A stretch of DNA of 64,000 bases from Mrakia gelida (GCA_024345305.1 BRON01000006.1:682001-746000); one strand, 5' to 3'. Shown: positions 35,947-49,077, numbered from the stretch's first letter. Notes: generated from the sequence alone by a model not told the origin. Made by a program: numbers and translations.

Positions 35947-37497
35947 ATGGACATCATCGCTCGAGCTCCTGAATACTTGAAGACTCTTAGGGTGCGCTCT
36001 ATCCCCACTTATCCCATCTAAACGAACGAGGAGGAGGCGGAGGAGGGAGGAGAAACATGCTCCTTTTGATGTGCGAGACGTTGGAAAGCTGACTCTCTTG
36101 TTGGGATTGGGATTGGATGGGTCTCTGTTTTAGGAAACGAAGCTCTCTAGCTTGAGGCCTGTTAATGAGTTTGTGAGTCCCTACCTTCACTCTTACTCAA
36201 ACCGAAGGGCGAAGGAGCGAAGGGGGAGAAGGACACGCCGCCGGATTGAGCTCGCTTTCTCTCTCGCTTGAAGAAAGAGAAGCTGATGCGTTCGTTTGTT
36301 TTTCGTTGTTGGGATCAGTTCGACCCCCAAAGGATCAGTCGACCGGCTGATATGAACGAGGTTACGAGCGTGAGTCTCCTAACGAGTGATTGCATTGGAG
36401 GAGGGAGGGAGGGGAGGAGGAGGAGGAGGAGAGGGTTTGGGTTTGGAAGGAGGAGGAGAGGGAAAGAGAAGGTTGGACGGACTTGCTCTGCTCGTTCAGA
36501 GGAGCGTATTGGACGTGGAGCGGAGGGCTACGAGAGGTACTGGTGGTTGCGTCCGGGTGGATGGGAGCTCTACGAGCTCGAGGAGGGAGGAAGGGAGGAG
36601 GAGAGGCCAGCGAACCGAGCTCATCGTTTGCCCTCGCTTGCGTCAAAAAGAAGCTTCACGTCCCAGCTCAAACTAACTTTTCCGTCTCGCTCTTCTTGGT
36701 TCGGATGCTCTCAGCGTATATCCTACAACACTCGATACTTCTCTGGAAACTACGGGATCGTCATCGCCGTCCTGGCTGTTTACGCTCTGTTCGTGCTGCC
36801 TCCCTCCCTCCCTGCCTCCTCCTTTGCTGAGCTCGAAGCTGACCTCTGCTTTGCTCGCTTGCCTGGCAACCTTTCCTTTTGGATCTCGCGTTTGCGCCTT
36901 TCATCAGCCTCACCAACCCTCTTCTCCTCCTCTCGCTCGGTCTCCTCCTCGGTGGATTCACGGCTATCAACAAGTTCGGTGAGCTCGCCCTTCCCTTCTC
37001 CCTCTCCCTCGAATACTCCGCCCACCTTCTCGCGCTTCGTCCACTGACCTACTCACACCTTCTCTCTTGCCTCTCTCAGCCCCCGAGCCCATGCAGGTTG
37101 GAGAGCACGTCGTCACTCAGAAGTCCCTCTACACCGGTCTCTTCGTCCTCGGCCTCCCTTTGCTTTGGATCTCCGCACCCTTGTCGACTCTGTTCTGGAT
37201 CGTCGGGAGCAGCATGTTCTTGGTCCTTTCGTGAGTCCCCAAGCCGATTTTCACTACCCATCATCCACCTCTCGCAACTGCCCTTCTCCCTTCCACCTTC
37301 GAACGTCTCGCGAACCTCGTTCGGAAAGCCACCCTCAACTCTTCCTCTCGACTCGACCTCGCTTCCCACTTTCTCGATGTATCACAGAGACCGAAACTGA
37401 CCCATCATCCTACCTCATTCTGCCCCTTCACAGCCACGCGTCCTTCATCGAGCCAGGAGTCGAGTCCGAGTACGGAACCGTCGAGTCGGCCGTCTAA
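35947..37497 (+). CDS. YIP3: PRA1/Yip3 family Rab acceptor
   Basis: Prenylated-Rab-acceptor membrane protein acting in ER-Golgi traffic, proposed as a GDI-displacement or ER-shaping factor. The start at 35947 gives MDIIARAPEYLKTLR, followed by very short exons: ETKLSSLRPVNEF, FDPQRISRPADMNEV, then RISYNTRYFSGNYGIVIAVL, the family Asn-Tyr/Arg-Tyr-Phe and YNY-like core leading into the first membrane pair. NPLLLLSLGLLLGGFTAINK ends that pair. A second hydrophobic pair is TGLFVLGLPLLWISAP and STLFWIVGSSMFLVLS. The C-terminal exon begins HASFIEPGVESEYGTVESAV, as in yeast and human PRA1 where the HAS-hh-EP motif is conserved. Total about 170 residues, the family norm, in seven exons over 1.55 kb. 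Confidence 0.92.
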
Positions 37498-38214
37498 AAT
37501 CCCTCTTCTCATCAGCACTACCACCACCATCACCTCCTCACATCCCCTCAACTTGTCTCTCGAGGGCGAAGTGTTCCGGTCGCGTCGGGTCTGGTCTCGG
37601 TTGGGGTTGTACGTAGGCGGCGGGTGTTCGAGGGGAGACGCGTCGATGGGCGTACGAGTTATCGTGAGGGAGGGTCGGTCGAGGTTGCTTTCTCTTTGTT
37701 TGGTCTTTTGGTTCTCTTAGATTCGGGTGTCGGGTGGACGAGGCGAGTGGGTTTGCGTGAGGGCGATGAGGATGGACGTTCGTTCTTCGGTTTCGCGTTC
37801 GCTGCACGTCGCCCGTGGGGAAGAGAAGACGAAGAGAAAGCGACGGCATTCGTAGGCAGAGGTCGAGAAAGTAAGGATCGTTAGGTGAGTTAAAGTTAAG
37901 CAAAGTAGTCTAGAGCAGCAAAGAGCAAGAGGCGAGAGAGCGAAGTTTTGAAGCGAAGGGAGAGGACGAAACGAGTGAGAGAGGGAAGAAAGAGCGAGCG
38001 CTCGAAGCCGAGACGAGAAACAAAGCGAGAGACCCAAAACTGAGAGTGAACGAGAGATAGAAGAGGGAAGGAACGATTTGAAGGAAGCGAGCGTAAGGCG
38101 AAGGAGGGAGGGAACGAAAGCGAAGTGAAGGGAGGAGATGGGACGCGTTTGAACGAGATGAAGAAATGTCTAGATCTAGATGAAGAGAGAGCTGAGAGAA
38201 AATGGGAGATATGC
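37498..38214. other. Convergent 3' region between PRA1 and the ABCG gene
   Basis: 717 bases with no protein-like frame. The minus-strand half is A/G-rich on the plus strand (pyrimidine-rich as transcribed). The palindrome GACGCGTC occurs near 37636. Confidence 0.4.
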
Positions 38215-41200
38215 CTAGCGTTTCTGGATCGTCCTCAACTGAAGAGCACCCCATGCGATGACCCTCCACGCGATGGTCTGAGGGACGAACGAGGGAAACG
38301 GAGCAGGTCAGGTCGCGTTCCTTAGAACTCGAGAGGGCGGGAAGGTGTCGAGGCAGCTGAAGAAGCAACGTACCGTAGCAATCATGATCCCCATGAACTT
38401 GGCAGTGTTGAGGTCCACGAACCCGAGCGAGGTGAGGAGTTCGTCCCCGGAGGTCGCGACGCACGCTCCCGACGAGATCGACGCGGCGTCGCAGGTGAAG
38501 ATGAGGCCTCTGCACTCGTTTATGAATTGAACTTTGGAGGCCGGCTTGATGGGAGTGATCCAAGCTATCCCGGCGAGCCAGTTAGGGACGGAGAGGGAGA
38601 TGATCTGCAGAGGGAGGAAGGGGAAGGAAGGTCAGAAACAAGACGCGTCGTTGCTCGAGGGAGGGACGAGAACTCACTCCGGAGATCTAAAGAAGAGAAG
38701 ATGGCAGAGGGAGAGAGAACAGAGAGGGAAGAGGACGACGTCAGTCAGAGGAGAGCGGAAAATTGGAAGGAAAACGAAGGGACAGAGAACGATACGAAGA
38801 AGTTCGACGCACCTGACACAAAACAGCGAGGACGGTTGATACGAGAGAGACGGCGAGCCCCATTTCCGTTGCGAAAGAGGCGAAGCAGATAGCGATGGAC
38901 TGGGAAAGGAAGAGACGGTGGAAACAGTCAGCGAGCAGTCGCAACGCGAAGGAATCGAAACAACGAACCTCTCCAAACGACAAACAACTCCAAATAGCGA
39001 TGGCGAACTCAAAATCTGCACAAGAGAAGGGAAAGACCGCGGCGAGTTAGTTTCCACTCGGTCGACGCTTCCAGACGAGATGATCCGACTCACAGATTCG
39101 AACGGACGTCTGCATTCCGACTCCGACGTGCATGATCAGACTGTACAGGAAGGCAGCCATGACGGTCATCGAGAGGTCGAAGAGGGTGTAGGCCGTCAAG
39201 CTGTGGAGAAGAAGACGAGGTCAGTTCGATGCTTGGGACTCTTAGCCGCAGGCGAAGAGAGAAGGCTTCGCCAGAGCGGGAGCCTCCTCCCCCTCCTCCC
39301 TCCTCCCTCCAAGCTCCACCCTCTCGACCTCGACTCCCTCGTCCTCATCCTCCTCTCCTCTCCTCCTCCCTCTAGCGCGAGTCTATGCATGAGTCGCGCG
39401 CGAAGACACTCACAAGGTCGCCGCAGAATACGCCGCACTGGACGAGTACTCGTGGAAGAAGAGATCTCGATCCTGAGGGAAGATGGCGATACCGTTGAGG
39501 AGTCCGACGAAGGGCAGTGCGTTGACGTTCTCGAGCGTCTGAGAAGAACGAGGAAGAGAAACAAGCCGAGATGAAGAGAAACGAAGACCGTCAGTCTCGT
39601 CCGTCTCGCACACCACGAAGATGGAGAGGGATCGAACCACTCCGATCCGATCCTGAGCCCCAGCAGGTCCCTTGGTGAGTCGAGTGTAGAAGAGGATGAA
39701 GAGAGCTGCGAGAAGGGGAGCCTGGGCAAGACGATTCCAGAAAGCCTGGAGAACGCGTCGAAACGAGCGAGGGTCAGGTCGTCGAAACTCGAGGCGAAGG
39801 AGGAAGGAGACTCACCTCTCGTTGACGGTAGAGGTTCAGAACCATCCGCTGAAGAACGACAGGCATGGAGACGTGGAAGGCGGTGAAGGAGGTGCGAGGG
39901 ATGTCGAGGCCAGTTGAGGTCTCGTGTCGAAGCTCTTCCAGCTCTTCAGACTTCGAACCATGGTCTCGCCAAGCGTGGATGAGACCAGACACTCTTTTCT
40001 GAGAAGCCTCCTCCCTTCCCGGCCGAGAGTCAACGGAGACGATGTCGAGGATGTGGCTGAGAAGAGGTGGAGAGAGGTCAGCGAGGTCGAAGAGAGGGAG
40101 GGGAAGAGGAAGTGCTCACTCGGCAGGATCTAAGGAGAGCAGAGGATACAAGATCAGTTCGATGCGGTTTGGGAAGATGCGCAGAGTAACATGAAACTCA
40201 CTGAACCACTCTGAGGGAAGAGGGTAGCCTTGAGCCTCGAAGTAGGGCGTCGAGTCCGAGTTTCGACCAGAGAACACGACGTGTCCGCCCTTCGCGAGAA
40301 CGGTGAGGTTGTCGAACGCTGGAAAGGGAAGGAGCAGGCGGTCAGACGAGTTTAAAGATCGTTGTGTTACGAAACTCACCTGCGACGATATCCGATCGTG
40401 GTTGATGGATCGTGGCTGAGGAAAGAAAAGGAAGGTCAGACGCGTCGGATCGAGCGAAACGATCGAAGCTGAGGGGAGAGTAAACGAACCGATGACTGTT
40501 CGACCCGTCTTGGCGATGTCCGATAAGCACTGCATCACGTTTTGGGCGATGAAGGAGTCCAAACCAGAGGTAGGCTGGGGAGAAGGGGGAGTCAGCGAAA
40601 CGACACCCAAGCGGTCGAGACAAACGGCGGGCGACTCACCTCGTCGACCACGAGGATACTGGGATCGTTGATGAGCTGAACGGCAAGACTGAGACGACGT
40701 TTCTCTCCTCCCGAGATACCTGGAGAGTAAAGATATCGAGACGTCGTCAGATCTCGTCGAATCTGGCGGAAACGAGCGGTGGAAAGATGCACACCTTTGA
40801 CGAGAGCTCCTCCGACCAAGACGTCGGCGCAATCCTTCAGACCGAGCATGAGAAGAACTCTAGAGACGAGGAGGCAGATCAGCAACGGAAGCAAAACGAG
40901 GCGAGGCCAAGAGCGATGCTCACTCTTCGGCTCGAGCTCTGCAAAACGAAACCCAAGTCAGCGCTCGCCCAAACGACGAGAACAGGGAAGAAGATCGTAC
41001 TCACTCCTTCTTTTTACGATTCATAGATTCGGGGAGCCTGAGAAGAGCAGCGTAGCGAAGGGTCTCTCGGACCGTCAGACCAGAGAGATGGTAGTCGTCG
41101 TCCTGTTCAACGAACGCGATGCTCGACTTGATGTTTTGAGGAGCTGCTTCTCCGTTGAAGGTCATGTTTCCCTCGAGCTTGAACGAGGAGAAGGTTCCTG

Positions 41201-44200
41201 GGTTCATGTCTCGATGAGCGAGAAGCTGAAGGATCGTCGACTTCCCTGCTCCAGATGGTCCCTGTCAAACCAAAACGAAGGGAGACAGGTCAGGCGCGAA
41301 CGCGAGGGAAGTTCGTCGCAGACGGCTTACGATGATGGCAGAGACCTCGCCTGGAGAGGAGAGAGAGGGAGGTCAGCTCAGGGAGAGGGGAGAAGAGGAG
41401 GGGAAGATGAGATGCATGACTCACCAGACGGGAAGTAACACGAAACGTCGCTGAGGATGATCTTCTCGGCAGCGCCGAAGAAAGGTCGAAGGCTCCGTCG
41501 AGACCATCTGAAGGTGAGATGATGGATCTGTAGCGCAGAGTCCGGTTCAGTGCGATAGTGACAGCGTGCGTTTCGAAAAGGAACATGCGAAAGCTCACAG
41601 CAACATCGATTCGAGCTCGAGGGAAGTCTGGAAGTTCGAAGGCCGAACTCATCAGCTTCAGTTCGTTCGAAGTCGCGTCGAACGAGAGGAAACGAGCGAT
41701 CGCTGAGCTCACCAAGTTTTCCGGTCACCGTAGACTCCTTCCCACTCCGTCCAGCTCCAGCTTTCCCAGCTACTCGAACCCCTCCAGGATGGTAGAACTG
41801 AAGGAGAAGAATGGCGAGGAGGAACTCGACGAGGAAAAGACCGAGCAGTCCAGCAAACCAAACTCCGATGTTGGTGTCGATCGCGATCCCGAGTCCGAAA
41901 AGGATCTTGTTTCCGTCGCACTGGAAGGACGAGATGATCGAGTCAGCGAGGACGAAGAGAGATGGGACGCGACGCGACTCCACTCACCTGATTTCGAGCG
42001 TCTCCGGTCACTCCTTCGCAGGTGAAGAGTCGATCCTTGAGAAGCGTCGGGGCGATAGCTCGATAGGCGTAGAACTGAGGAGCTATCCATCTGACCCACT
42101 TGACCCATGGAGGGACGTTGGTGAGAACGAAACTGGACGAACGAGGTTCGGGTCAGTGCGAAGTCCACAAACGAGCGGACACGATGCTTCGAGACGAAAC
42201 GAGGCCTACCCGGCTGAAAGAGTCTGAAACAGGCTCAGAGCGTTCTGTGAGAAGCAAAAGAAAGGAAGGACGAGGGTCAGCTTCGAAAGCTCGAGTCGAG
42301 GGAGGGAGGACGCGTTCAAGAAAGACGAACGCAGATGATGCTTGCTTGAGCGAAGTTCCTCTGTTCAAAAGAATGCGAGGAGGGGTGAAACGAAGTGAAG
42401 GAGAGTCAGATTTTACTATATATATAAAAGTCGGCGAGGAAGAAGAGGGCGAGAAGAGGTAGACTCACAACAACACTCGCAGAGAACAACGCTAGCCCCA
42501 TAGTCGCCCACTGAGTGCAGACGGCGGCAGCAAACATGGTGAAGAGCGAAGAAGCGTAGGCGTCCGGTCGAAGATCTCCCATAGCGAAGAGGATGATGGT
42601 GCTGAGACGCCACGACGGATCAGCTCGTCGTCCAAGAACTCGCGAGCTGCGAAACAACGAGAAAGCGATCTCACTAGATTCCAGGGGTGAGACTGGAGGG
42701 AACGAGAATGGCGATGAACTCGGAGACGACGTAGGGAACGACAGACTGACGTCAAAGAGAAACGAGCACAACAAGTCAGCTCGTCGTCCTTCGTCGAGAC
42801 TCTAGTTCTTGTCAACTCACGTAGAGGTGGTCCTCGTTTTCTCGATCGAAGATGACGAGAGCTTGACAGTATGCGAAGATCCAGTAGACTTGAGTGAGGT
42901 AGCTGAGTGGAACAGAGGAGAAACGCAAGGGGTCAGATCACGAACGAAAAAGGAGGACGAACGCGCGCGTCGAGGTCGATGAAGACTCGAAGACTTCGCC
43001 AGCGCCTCCGACCGAGTTAAGAAGAGTGATCCACTCACAAGTAAGCAGGCACGAATTGGAACGACAAGTTCTTGAGACTCTGCACGTCCGCTGGAGTCTC
43101 GCCGAGTTGGAAGAACGTGAATCCTAGAAGAACCCCGAGTGTAACTGCTTGGATAGCGAAACCGATGAGCTGGCCGTAATTCCTGTAGACGCTGAGATGA
43201 GATCTCTTCAGGAGAACCTTGGTCTGAAGCAGCCAACCAGGCCGACGAGTGTCCCCAAGCGACGGCGAGAGCGGTTCCTCGAGTTCGGTGATTCCTGCTG
43301 GACAAGATCGAGAGCGAGAGAGGGAGAGGTGTCGCTCGGTCTTGATGTCGGAGGAGTGGGTCTTCTCGGAGAGCTGGGATTGGGATTGAGGGGAGATCTT
43401 CCAGGCGGCGACGAGGGTGTTGACTCGATCGCGAGACTGAAGGAGAGGAGAAGAAAGAAGGCGGGCGAGAGGTCAGAAAAGGGGTGAAGGGCTCATAAGC
43501 AGGGGCTTGTTCGAGACGACGCACGACTTCTTCGAGCTGAGGATCTCGATTATCGACCGACGAGACGTCGATGAGGAAGTCTGAAGAAAAAAATGTGGAC
43601 GGAAGAAAGGTCAGTTCGACGCTCTCGGAAGTTGATCGAAGTCTGAGGACGCGACGAAAAGCTCACCGAGTGGATTTGTTCCCTTCTCTACGTGGTACCC
43701 TCGTTCCGAAAACCAGTCGAGACTCGCTGGGGTCTTCCCGCTGTAGACGACGTCTCCCTTACTGAGTACGATGAGGCGATCGAGCAAAGAGAACGCGTCC
43801 GACCGAGGAGCGTGAAGGGAGAGAACGACGGTTCGACCTCTTTTGGCGAGTTGACCGAGTGTTTGGAGGAGGAGATGGGAGGTGAAGGCGTCGAGACCGG
43901 TGGTTGGCTCATCGAGGATCAGGACAGAAGGGAGAGTGACAAGCACCGTCCCGATGGAGAGTCGACGACGTTCTCCTCCTGAAATTCCTTTTCGAAGAGC
44001 TCCTCCGACGATGGTATCGGCGGCGTCTTTGAGACCGAGTTCTGATGATGGGACCAACATGGTTCAGCCAGTGAGATACGAAAGAGAGAGCAAAGGAAGA
44101 GACGAGACTCACCCTCGATAGTCTGCTGAACGATCGCCGTCCTCTCCTGTTCCGACACGCTCCTGGGAAGTCTCAGAGCAGCAGCGAAGCTGAGGGTCTC

Positions 44201-45157
44201 CCTCACTAGAAACGCAACCCCCAGAAGAGAAACCCGATCAGCTTTCGATTCCCGCAAGCGAAGAAGGAAGGAACAAGAGCGAGAGCGAGGGGACTCACCA
44301 GTGAGGTGGGGCAGCAAGTAGTCGTGTTGTCTCACGAACCCCAGCACTCTCCCGACCTCCTTCCCTCCCACAGCAGTAGCGGCTCCCACCCCACCATCCC
44401 TACGAAGCTCTCCTCCAGCAGGCGTGAAGAGCACATCCCCTTCCAGGATCGGTAGGCTCGCCCCAAGTCTCCCGCCCAACGAATTAAGCAACGTCGTCTT
44501 TCCGCTTCCACTACCTCCAACTATAGCGAGCACCTCCCCAGCCTCACATCGGCCGATCACGTTCCTGACTATGGTCCCAACCTTCTCCTCGGCGACGGCT
44601 GCGGCGGAGGCGGAGGGGGAAGGAGGAGGGACCTGAGCTTTGGGAGTTGGTCGAAGTCGAGCGAGGAGCGAGCTCGATTTGGAAGGGACTGAGGAGGGAA
44701 GACCGATCGTGAGGTTCTGGATGAGGAGGTTGTACGGTTTAGGAGGAGGAATCGAAAGGAGGAGGTTGGAGGTGTCCGTCGTTGGGTCGTAGTCCGAGGA
44801 GGAAGACGCATGGTTCTGGGGAGGAGGAGGAAGGGACTGGGAGGAAGTGTCGAGCTCATGTTGAGCTTGGGTCGATTTCTCCGACGTTTGAGCTGGAAGA
44901 GGAGGTTCTGGGATGCTGGGACCTAGAGGAGCAAAGAGGGGGGTGTCGGCGGTAGAGGAGCCGAGAGAGATATCTGTCAGAACAGAGAAGGAAGGAGAGG
45001 GAAGGTTGAGCTCGAGAGGGAAGGAAGGGGGAAGAAGGGGTTGAATCGAGAGAGCAGGAAAGAGAGCCGGTCCAAACAAACCTTTCGCTGGACTCCCTTC
45101 GACAGGTATCGAGGTCGATGTTGAGCCAGTGCTGGTAGGGTGTGTGCTCGTAGACAT
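38215..45157 (-). CDS. Full-size ABCG (White/PDR-type) transporter, YOL075C-like
   Basis: Plasma or internal membrane exporter with two NBD-TMD halves. The start at 45157 opens a Ser/Pro-rich stretch of about 200 residues. NBD1 has Walker A GGSGSGKTTLL (about 44510), signature ISGGERRRLS (about 43975) and Walker B LILDEPTTGLD (about 43915); the switch loop reads SLHAPRSD, where Gln is usual. TMD1 includes NYGQLIGFAIQAVTLGVLLG and FVLTNVPPWVKWVRWIAPQF. NBD2 has GPSGAGKSTILQLL (about 41235), ISGGEKRRLSLA, VVDEPTSGLDS and a normal SIHQPRSD. TMD2 follows and ends with the extracellular-loop-like CRGLIFTCDAAS, then a short last exon that stops at 38215. More than 25 small exons. Domain order matches the YOL075C type rather than the PDR5 order (NBD1 and both signatures are canonical here). 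Substrate unknown. Confidence 0.92.
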
Positions 45158-45494
45158 CCTCGACGTTGGAGGTCGAAAGGAGGGATACGAGAGAGCCGAG
45201 GCTCGTGGGAGGGAAGGTTGTTTGAACTCGCGAGCTCGACGCCGTGAGCCTCCGCTTCGACGCCTCGGAGAGCCGAGTCTTGATTCCCTGCTGAGATTTC
45301 TCGAGATACTCACTCTCCTTGTAAAGTAGTCGCTGAGCAAGATTTGTGAAACGTCATCGCAACATCGAAGCTGAAACGAAAAACGGACGAAACGAGCTGA
45401 AAAAGTACCCAACGCAGAACGACGTCTTCTCTCCCGTCCGCTCAGCTCCTCCCCACCTCCTGCTTCCTTCTCGCCGATGCATCTTCCTCCTCTC
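45158..45494 (-). promoter_or_regulatory. Upstream region of the ABCG gene
   Basis: 337 bases between the stop of the next minus-strand gene and the ABCG start. The transcriptional start is presumably here. No clear TATA box. Confidence 0.4.
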
Positions 45495-47014
45495 CTACCT
45501 TCTGCTGATCCTAGCCTCTACGAACACAACGTCGTCGTCCTCTTCCTCCTCCTTCACTCCTCCAGCCGGTCTCAACGCGTCCAGCAAAGCACTCGCCTCT
45601 TCCCCCTCCCTCTTGACAGCTCCCAACTCCTCCCCGGGACCAACGAGAGGACCCTTGGGACGAGAGACGAAGGATTGGAGGAGATCGAGTCGCTCGGGAG
45701 TGTCGTTTCGGACGAGGGAGGTCGGGAGGGTGGATTTGGGTTGGGAGGAGGACGACCACGAGGAGGTGCGGGGAGGGGAGAGGAAATTCTTGGGTGAGAG
45801 GGAGAAGAAGAGAGAAAGGTAAGGGGCCGAGTTAGCATCCGTATGCCTCAGCTCGGAAAGTAGTTGAAGGTCAAAAGAAGAGAGAGGAACGAGGAAATCA
45901 CCGACGAGTCCGACGTATTCGACTCGCTCTTCATCTCGGCTCTCCCCTCGGCTCTCATCTTCTGCTTCTTCGTCGTATCAACTTCTACTCCATCCTCATG
46001 GATCGACTGTTCTTCCTTGGGCGCACTGGAGAAGGAGGAAGAGCGCGCTTGAGTTTCGACGGCTGAGGACCTGGAGGAAGCGAGCGTCGAGTTGGAGGAG
46101 GGAGCGTTCGCTCGGAGGCTGTTCGCGAGCATTTCTCGATCCGCAGGAGTGAAGTGGTCGAGACGAGCTCGAGGGACGTGCTCGGTAGGGATGGTTCTCT
46201 TTGCTGGTACGATCTGAGGAGGGGGACGTTGTTGAGGAGGAGGACGCGGAGGTAGATGCTGTTGAGGTTGAGGCCGAGCGACAGGACGAAGAGGAGCGAC
46301 GTGGGGACGAGGGAGAGGAGGACGACCTTGGAATGCTTGAGGAGGAGGAATGTATGCTGCGAGATGAGGAGGAGGGAGGGGAAAGGAGGAGTTCATCTGG
46401 AGGATGAGAAGTCGTCGAGAGGGTTTAGCTGCTCAGACTGGGGCGAAGGGTCGGACAGGCACGAGGAGAACAGAGAGCCACGCCCACCTGGTGAGGAGGA
46501 GGTGGTCTGACCGAAATCTGTGGTGGGAGGAGCAAGAGAAGAGGCGGCGAACAGAGGTCAGCGCAACGAGACGTGGGAGAAGAGCGAGAGCAGGGAAGCT
46601 GACCCCGTTCATGAAGATCTGAGGGAAGGGAAACTGAGTGAAGTCTGGCTGAATGAAGGGAGGGTTGCGTGGAAGGTGCTGTGGTCTTGGAATTTTGTTG
46701 AGCGAGGCAGCTTTGGGTTGGGCGAGAGAAGAAGGGGAGAGACGAGATGGTGAGATCAGCTTTAAGCTGCGTTTCGAGGAGAGGTAGTCAAGAATCTGGC
46801 TTACAGAGGCTGTAGAGACTTGTTTCGAGATGAAAGGCATGTTGCTGGAAAGCCTCGACTCGAGCCTCGAGCCAGGCGATCTGAGAAGAGGAAGAGCGAG
46901 GGAAGAGAGGAGGTCGAAGGAGGTCAGGGAGAGGTGAGCTCTCGTTCGACCCTTCCTTCACCCCGAGACGAGATGTTCACGCACGTAGGCTGCATCTTCT
47001 GGAGATCTTGCCAT
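45495..47014 (-). CDS. Proline/glutamine-rich unknown protein
   Basis: Not recognised. The start chosen at 47014 gives MARSPEDAAY, joined to IAWLEARVEAFQQHAFHLE, a short amphipathic helix. Next come KAASLNKIPRPQHLPRNPP and PFIQPDFTQFPFPQIFMNG. A Pro/Gln-rich exon contains PQPQQHLPPRPPPQQRPPPQ and then VPRARLDHFTPADREMLANS. A basic/acidic stretch with KKQKMRAEGRAEM follows. The final exon (45790-45495) ends EEEEDDDVVFVEARISRR, an acidic patch followed by four hydrophobic residues that resembles a SUMO-interacting motif. Exon joins keep frame throughout. Low complexity and a basic segment suggest a nuclear protein, but that is inference. The start is divergent from ARC40, 201 bases away. Confidence 0.68.
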
Positions 47015-47215
47015 CCTGAAGAAGCTACCGAAGATGTAGGTTTTCGAAGAAGGGAAGGTGAATGACCGTCGGGAGGCAGAAACCAATGGGACGACGAAGC
47101 TCATCAGCTTCAGCTCGCTTCCTCCCCTCCTCTCTCGCAAACGTCCATCCTCCTCCGAGTCGACTGATCAGAGTCCTCAAAGAACACACCCCCATCAACC
47201 TATACATTCTTCAAC
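47015..47215. promoter_or_regulatory. Divergent promoter, unknown gene / ARC40
   Basis: 201 bases between two start codons. No clear core element. A GATCAGAGTCC-like stretch and C-rich leader precede 47216. Confidence 0.4.
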
Positions 47216-49077
47216 ATGTCTTCTTCTCCTGAAGTGTACGTTCATCTCTTTCGTCGCTCTACGAGTCCCTGGCTGAGCTGACCTTCTCCCTTCCTTCTCT
47301 CCTCGTTCAGGTTCCATCTCTCGAACGGTCCCATCACCGCTCACTCCTTCTCACCCGATAGATCTCGTAAGCACTCGAACCTTCGTCTCTATACAAGCGA
47401 CTCCCTACTCAAGCTGACCCTCTTCCCCCTTCCTTCTTCTGCAGAGGTTGTCGTCTGCGAGAACTCGAACGTCGCAAAGATCTACACTCGAACAGCCAAC
47501 GGGTTCGAGCTCTCCGACACTCTCGCTGAGGTACGTCCCTTCTATGCATATCTTTGTTGGATGGGTGGGCTGTTCTCTGCCAGAAAGTCTGGCTCTTGAG
47601 AGGTGGATGGGAAGCTGGTAGAGCTCACGATGGAAGGAGAAGGAGATGGCTTCCTCGTCATCACCTCGCTTCCCTCCCTCCTTCTTCTATACTGACTCCC
47701 TCGCCTTGCTCTTCTTTCCCCTCCCAGCACGACAAACTCATCACCTCCATCGACTGGGCTCCCAACACGAACCGAATCGTCACCTGCTCTCAGGATCGAA
47801 ACGCCTACGTTTGGGCTCTCTCGCCCGAGGGAGTCTGGAAGCCTACCCTCGTCCTCCTCAGGATCAACAGAGCCGCTACCAGCGTCAAGTGGTCCCCTCA
47901 GGAGGACAAGTTCGCAGTAGCTTCAGGTGCTAGGTGAGCGACCATCTTCGTCTAGTTCTCGTTCAGAAGGAGAGAGAGACGAAGCTGACCATCTGCGTTG
48001 AGCTCTCGTCCCCCTTCCCTCCCCCCCTTCCAGAGTCATCGCCGTCTGCTCGTTCGATTCAGAGAACAACTGGTGGGTCGCCAAGCACCTCAAGAAGCCC
48101 ATTCGATCGACCGTCCTCTCCATCGACTGGCACCCCAACAACATCCTCCTCGCCGCTGGAAGCGCGGACATGAAGGCCAGGGTCTTCTCCGCTTGGATCA
48201 AGGACATCGAGCCCAGGTTCGTTTCGCCTTTCGTTCCCTCCTTTTCGCTCGATCGACTTCTTCGAGGTACTGACTCTCGACTTTCTTGTCCACCCCTTCA
48301 GACCTCAAGGAAACATCTGGGGATCCAAGCTTCCCTTCAACGCCCTCTGTGGAGAGTGGGGATCTCCCTCGGGAGGATGGGTTCACGACGTCGCTTTCTC
48401 GCCTGACGGAGACGCTTTCGCGTTCGTCAGTGAGTTCGAACATGTCTAGCTATCTTCTTTTCCGTCCCTCCAACCCTTTCTCATCCTTTCCCTCTCGTCC
48501 AGGCCACGACTCCTCCGTCACCGTCGTCTACCCTTCCGGACCCGACGCGCCTCCCACCGCCGTCCACACCGTTCGAACGACCACCCTCCCTTACGTCTCC
48601 CTCCTCTGGGTCACTCCTACCGCTCTCATCGCCGCAGGACACGACTGTCAGCCCGTCCTCTTCTCCGGTTCCGCCGAGGGAGGCTGGTCCCTCCTTCGAT
48701 CCCTCGACGACCCTTCCTCCGGAACCTCAGCCAAAGCAGGCATCCTCAAACCCACCGCCTCCTCTGGAATCGGTCGACTCAACTCCGAGGCGTTCAACAC
48801 CTTCCGATCTGCCGACTCGAGGGGTGGAAGTGGGGCGGGAGGAGGAAACGCTGGTGGGAACGGAGGAGCTGGAGGAGCTGCCGCGACGACCGAGTTGGGA
48901 ACAGTTCACCAGAACACGATCACTAAGGTCAAAGCGTACGAGGTTGATGGGCAGACGGGGGATGTGATCAAGGTTAGCACGAGTGGAGTCGATGGAAGGC
49001 TGGTCCTCTGGGAAGTTGGGAAGACGGAGGGAGGAGCTGGAGGGATCGCGGGGAGGATGGGAAGGATGGGTATCTAA
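47216..49077 (+). CDS. ARC40: Arp2/3 complex subunit ARPC1/Arc40
   Basis: WD40 subunit of the Arp2/3 complex, which nucleates branched actin for endocytic patches. The start at 47216 gives MSSSPEV joined to [18 protein letters not shown], and blades follow in order: [60 protein letters not shown] and [20 protein letters not shown]; then [40 protein letters not shown] and [16 protein letters not shown]. These are near-diagnostic for ARPC1. The loop before the last blade has a Gly-rich insertion (about 48825-48890). The last blade is [20 protein letters not shown]. About eight exons, stop at 49077. Confidence 0.96.

Noticed and set aside
42415..42430. TATATATATA in the ABCG gene as a promoter
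   Set aside because: It lies within an intron between transmembrane exons, with no start codon downstream that begins a gene.
38215..45157. Two separate half-size ABCG genes
   Set aside because: TMD1 leads through in-frame introns into NBD2 without a stop or a new start, so one full-size gene fits better.
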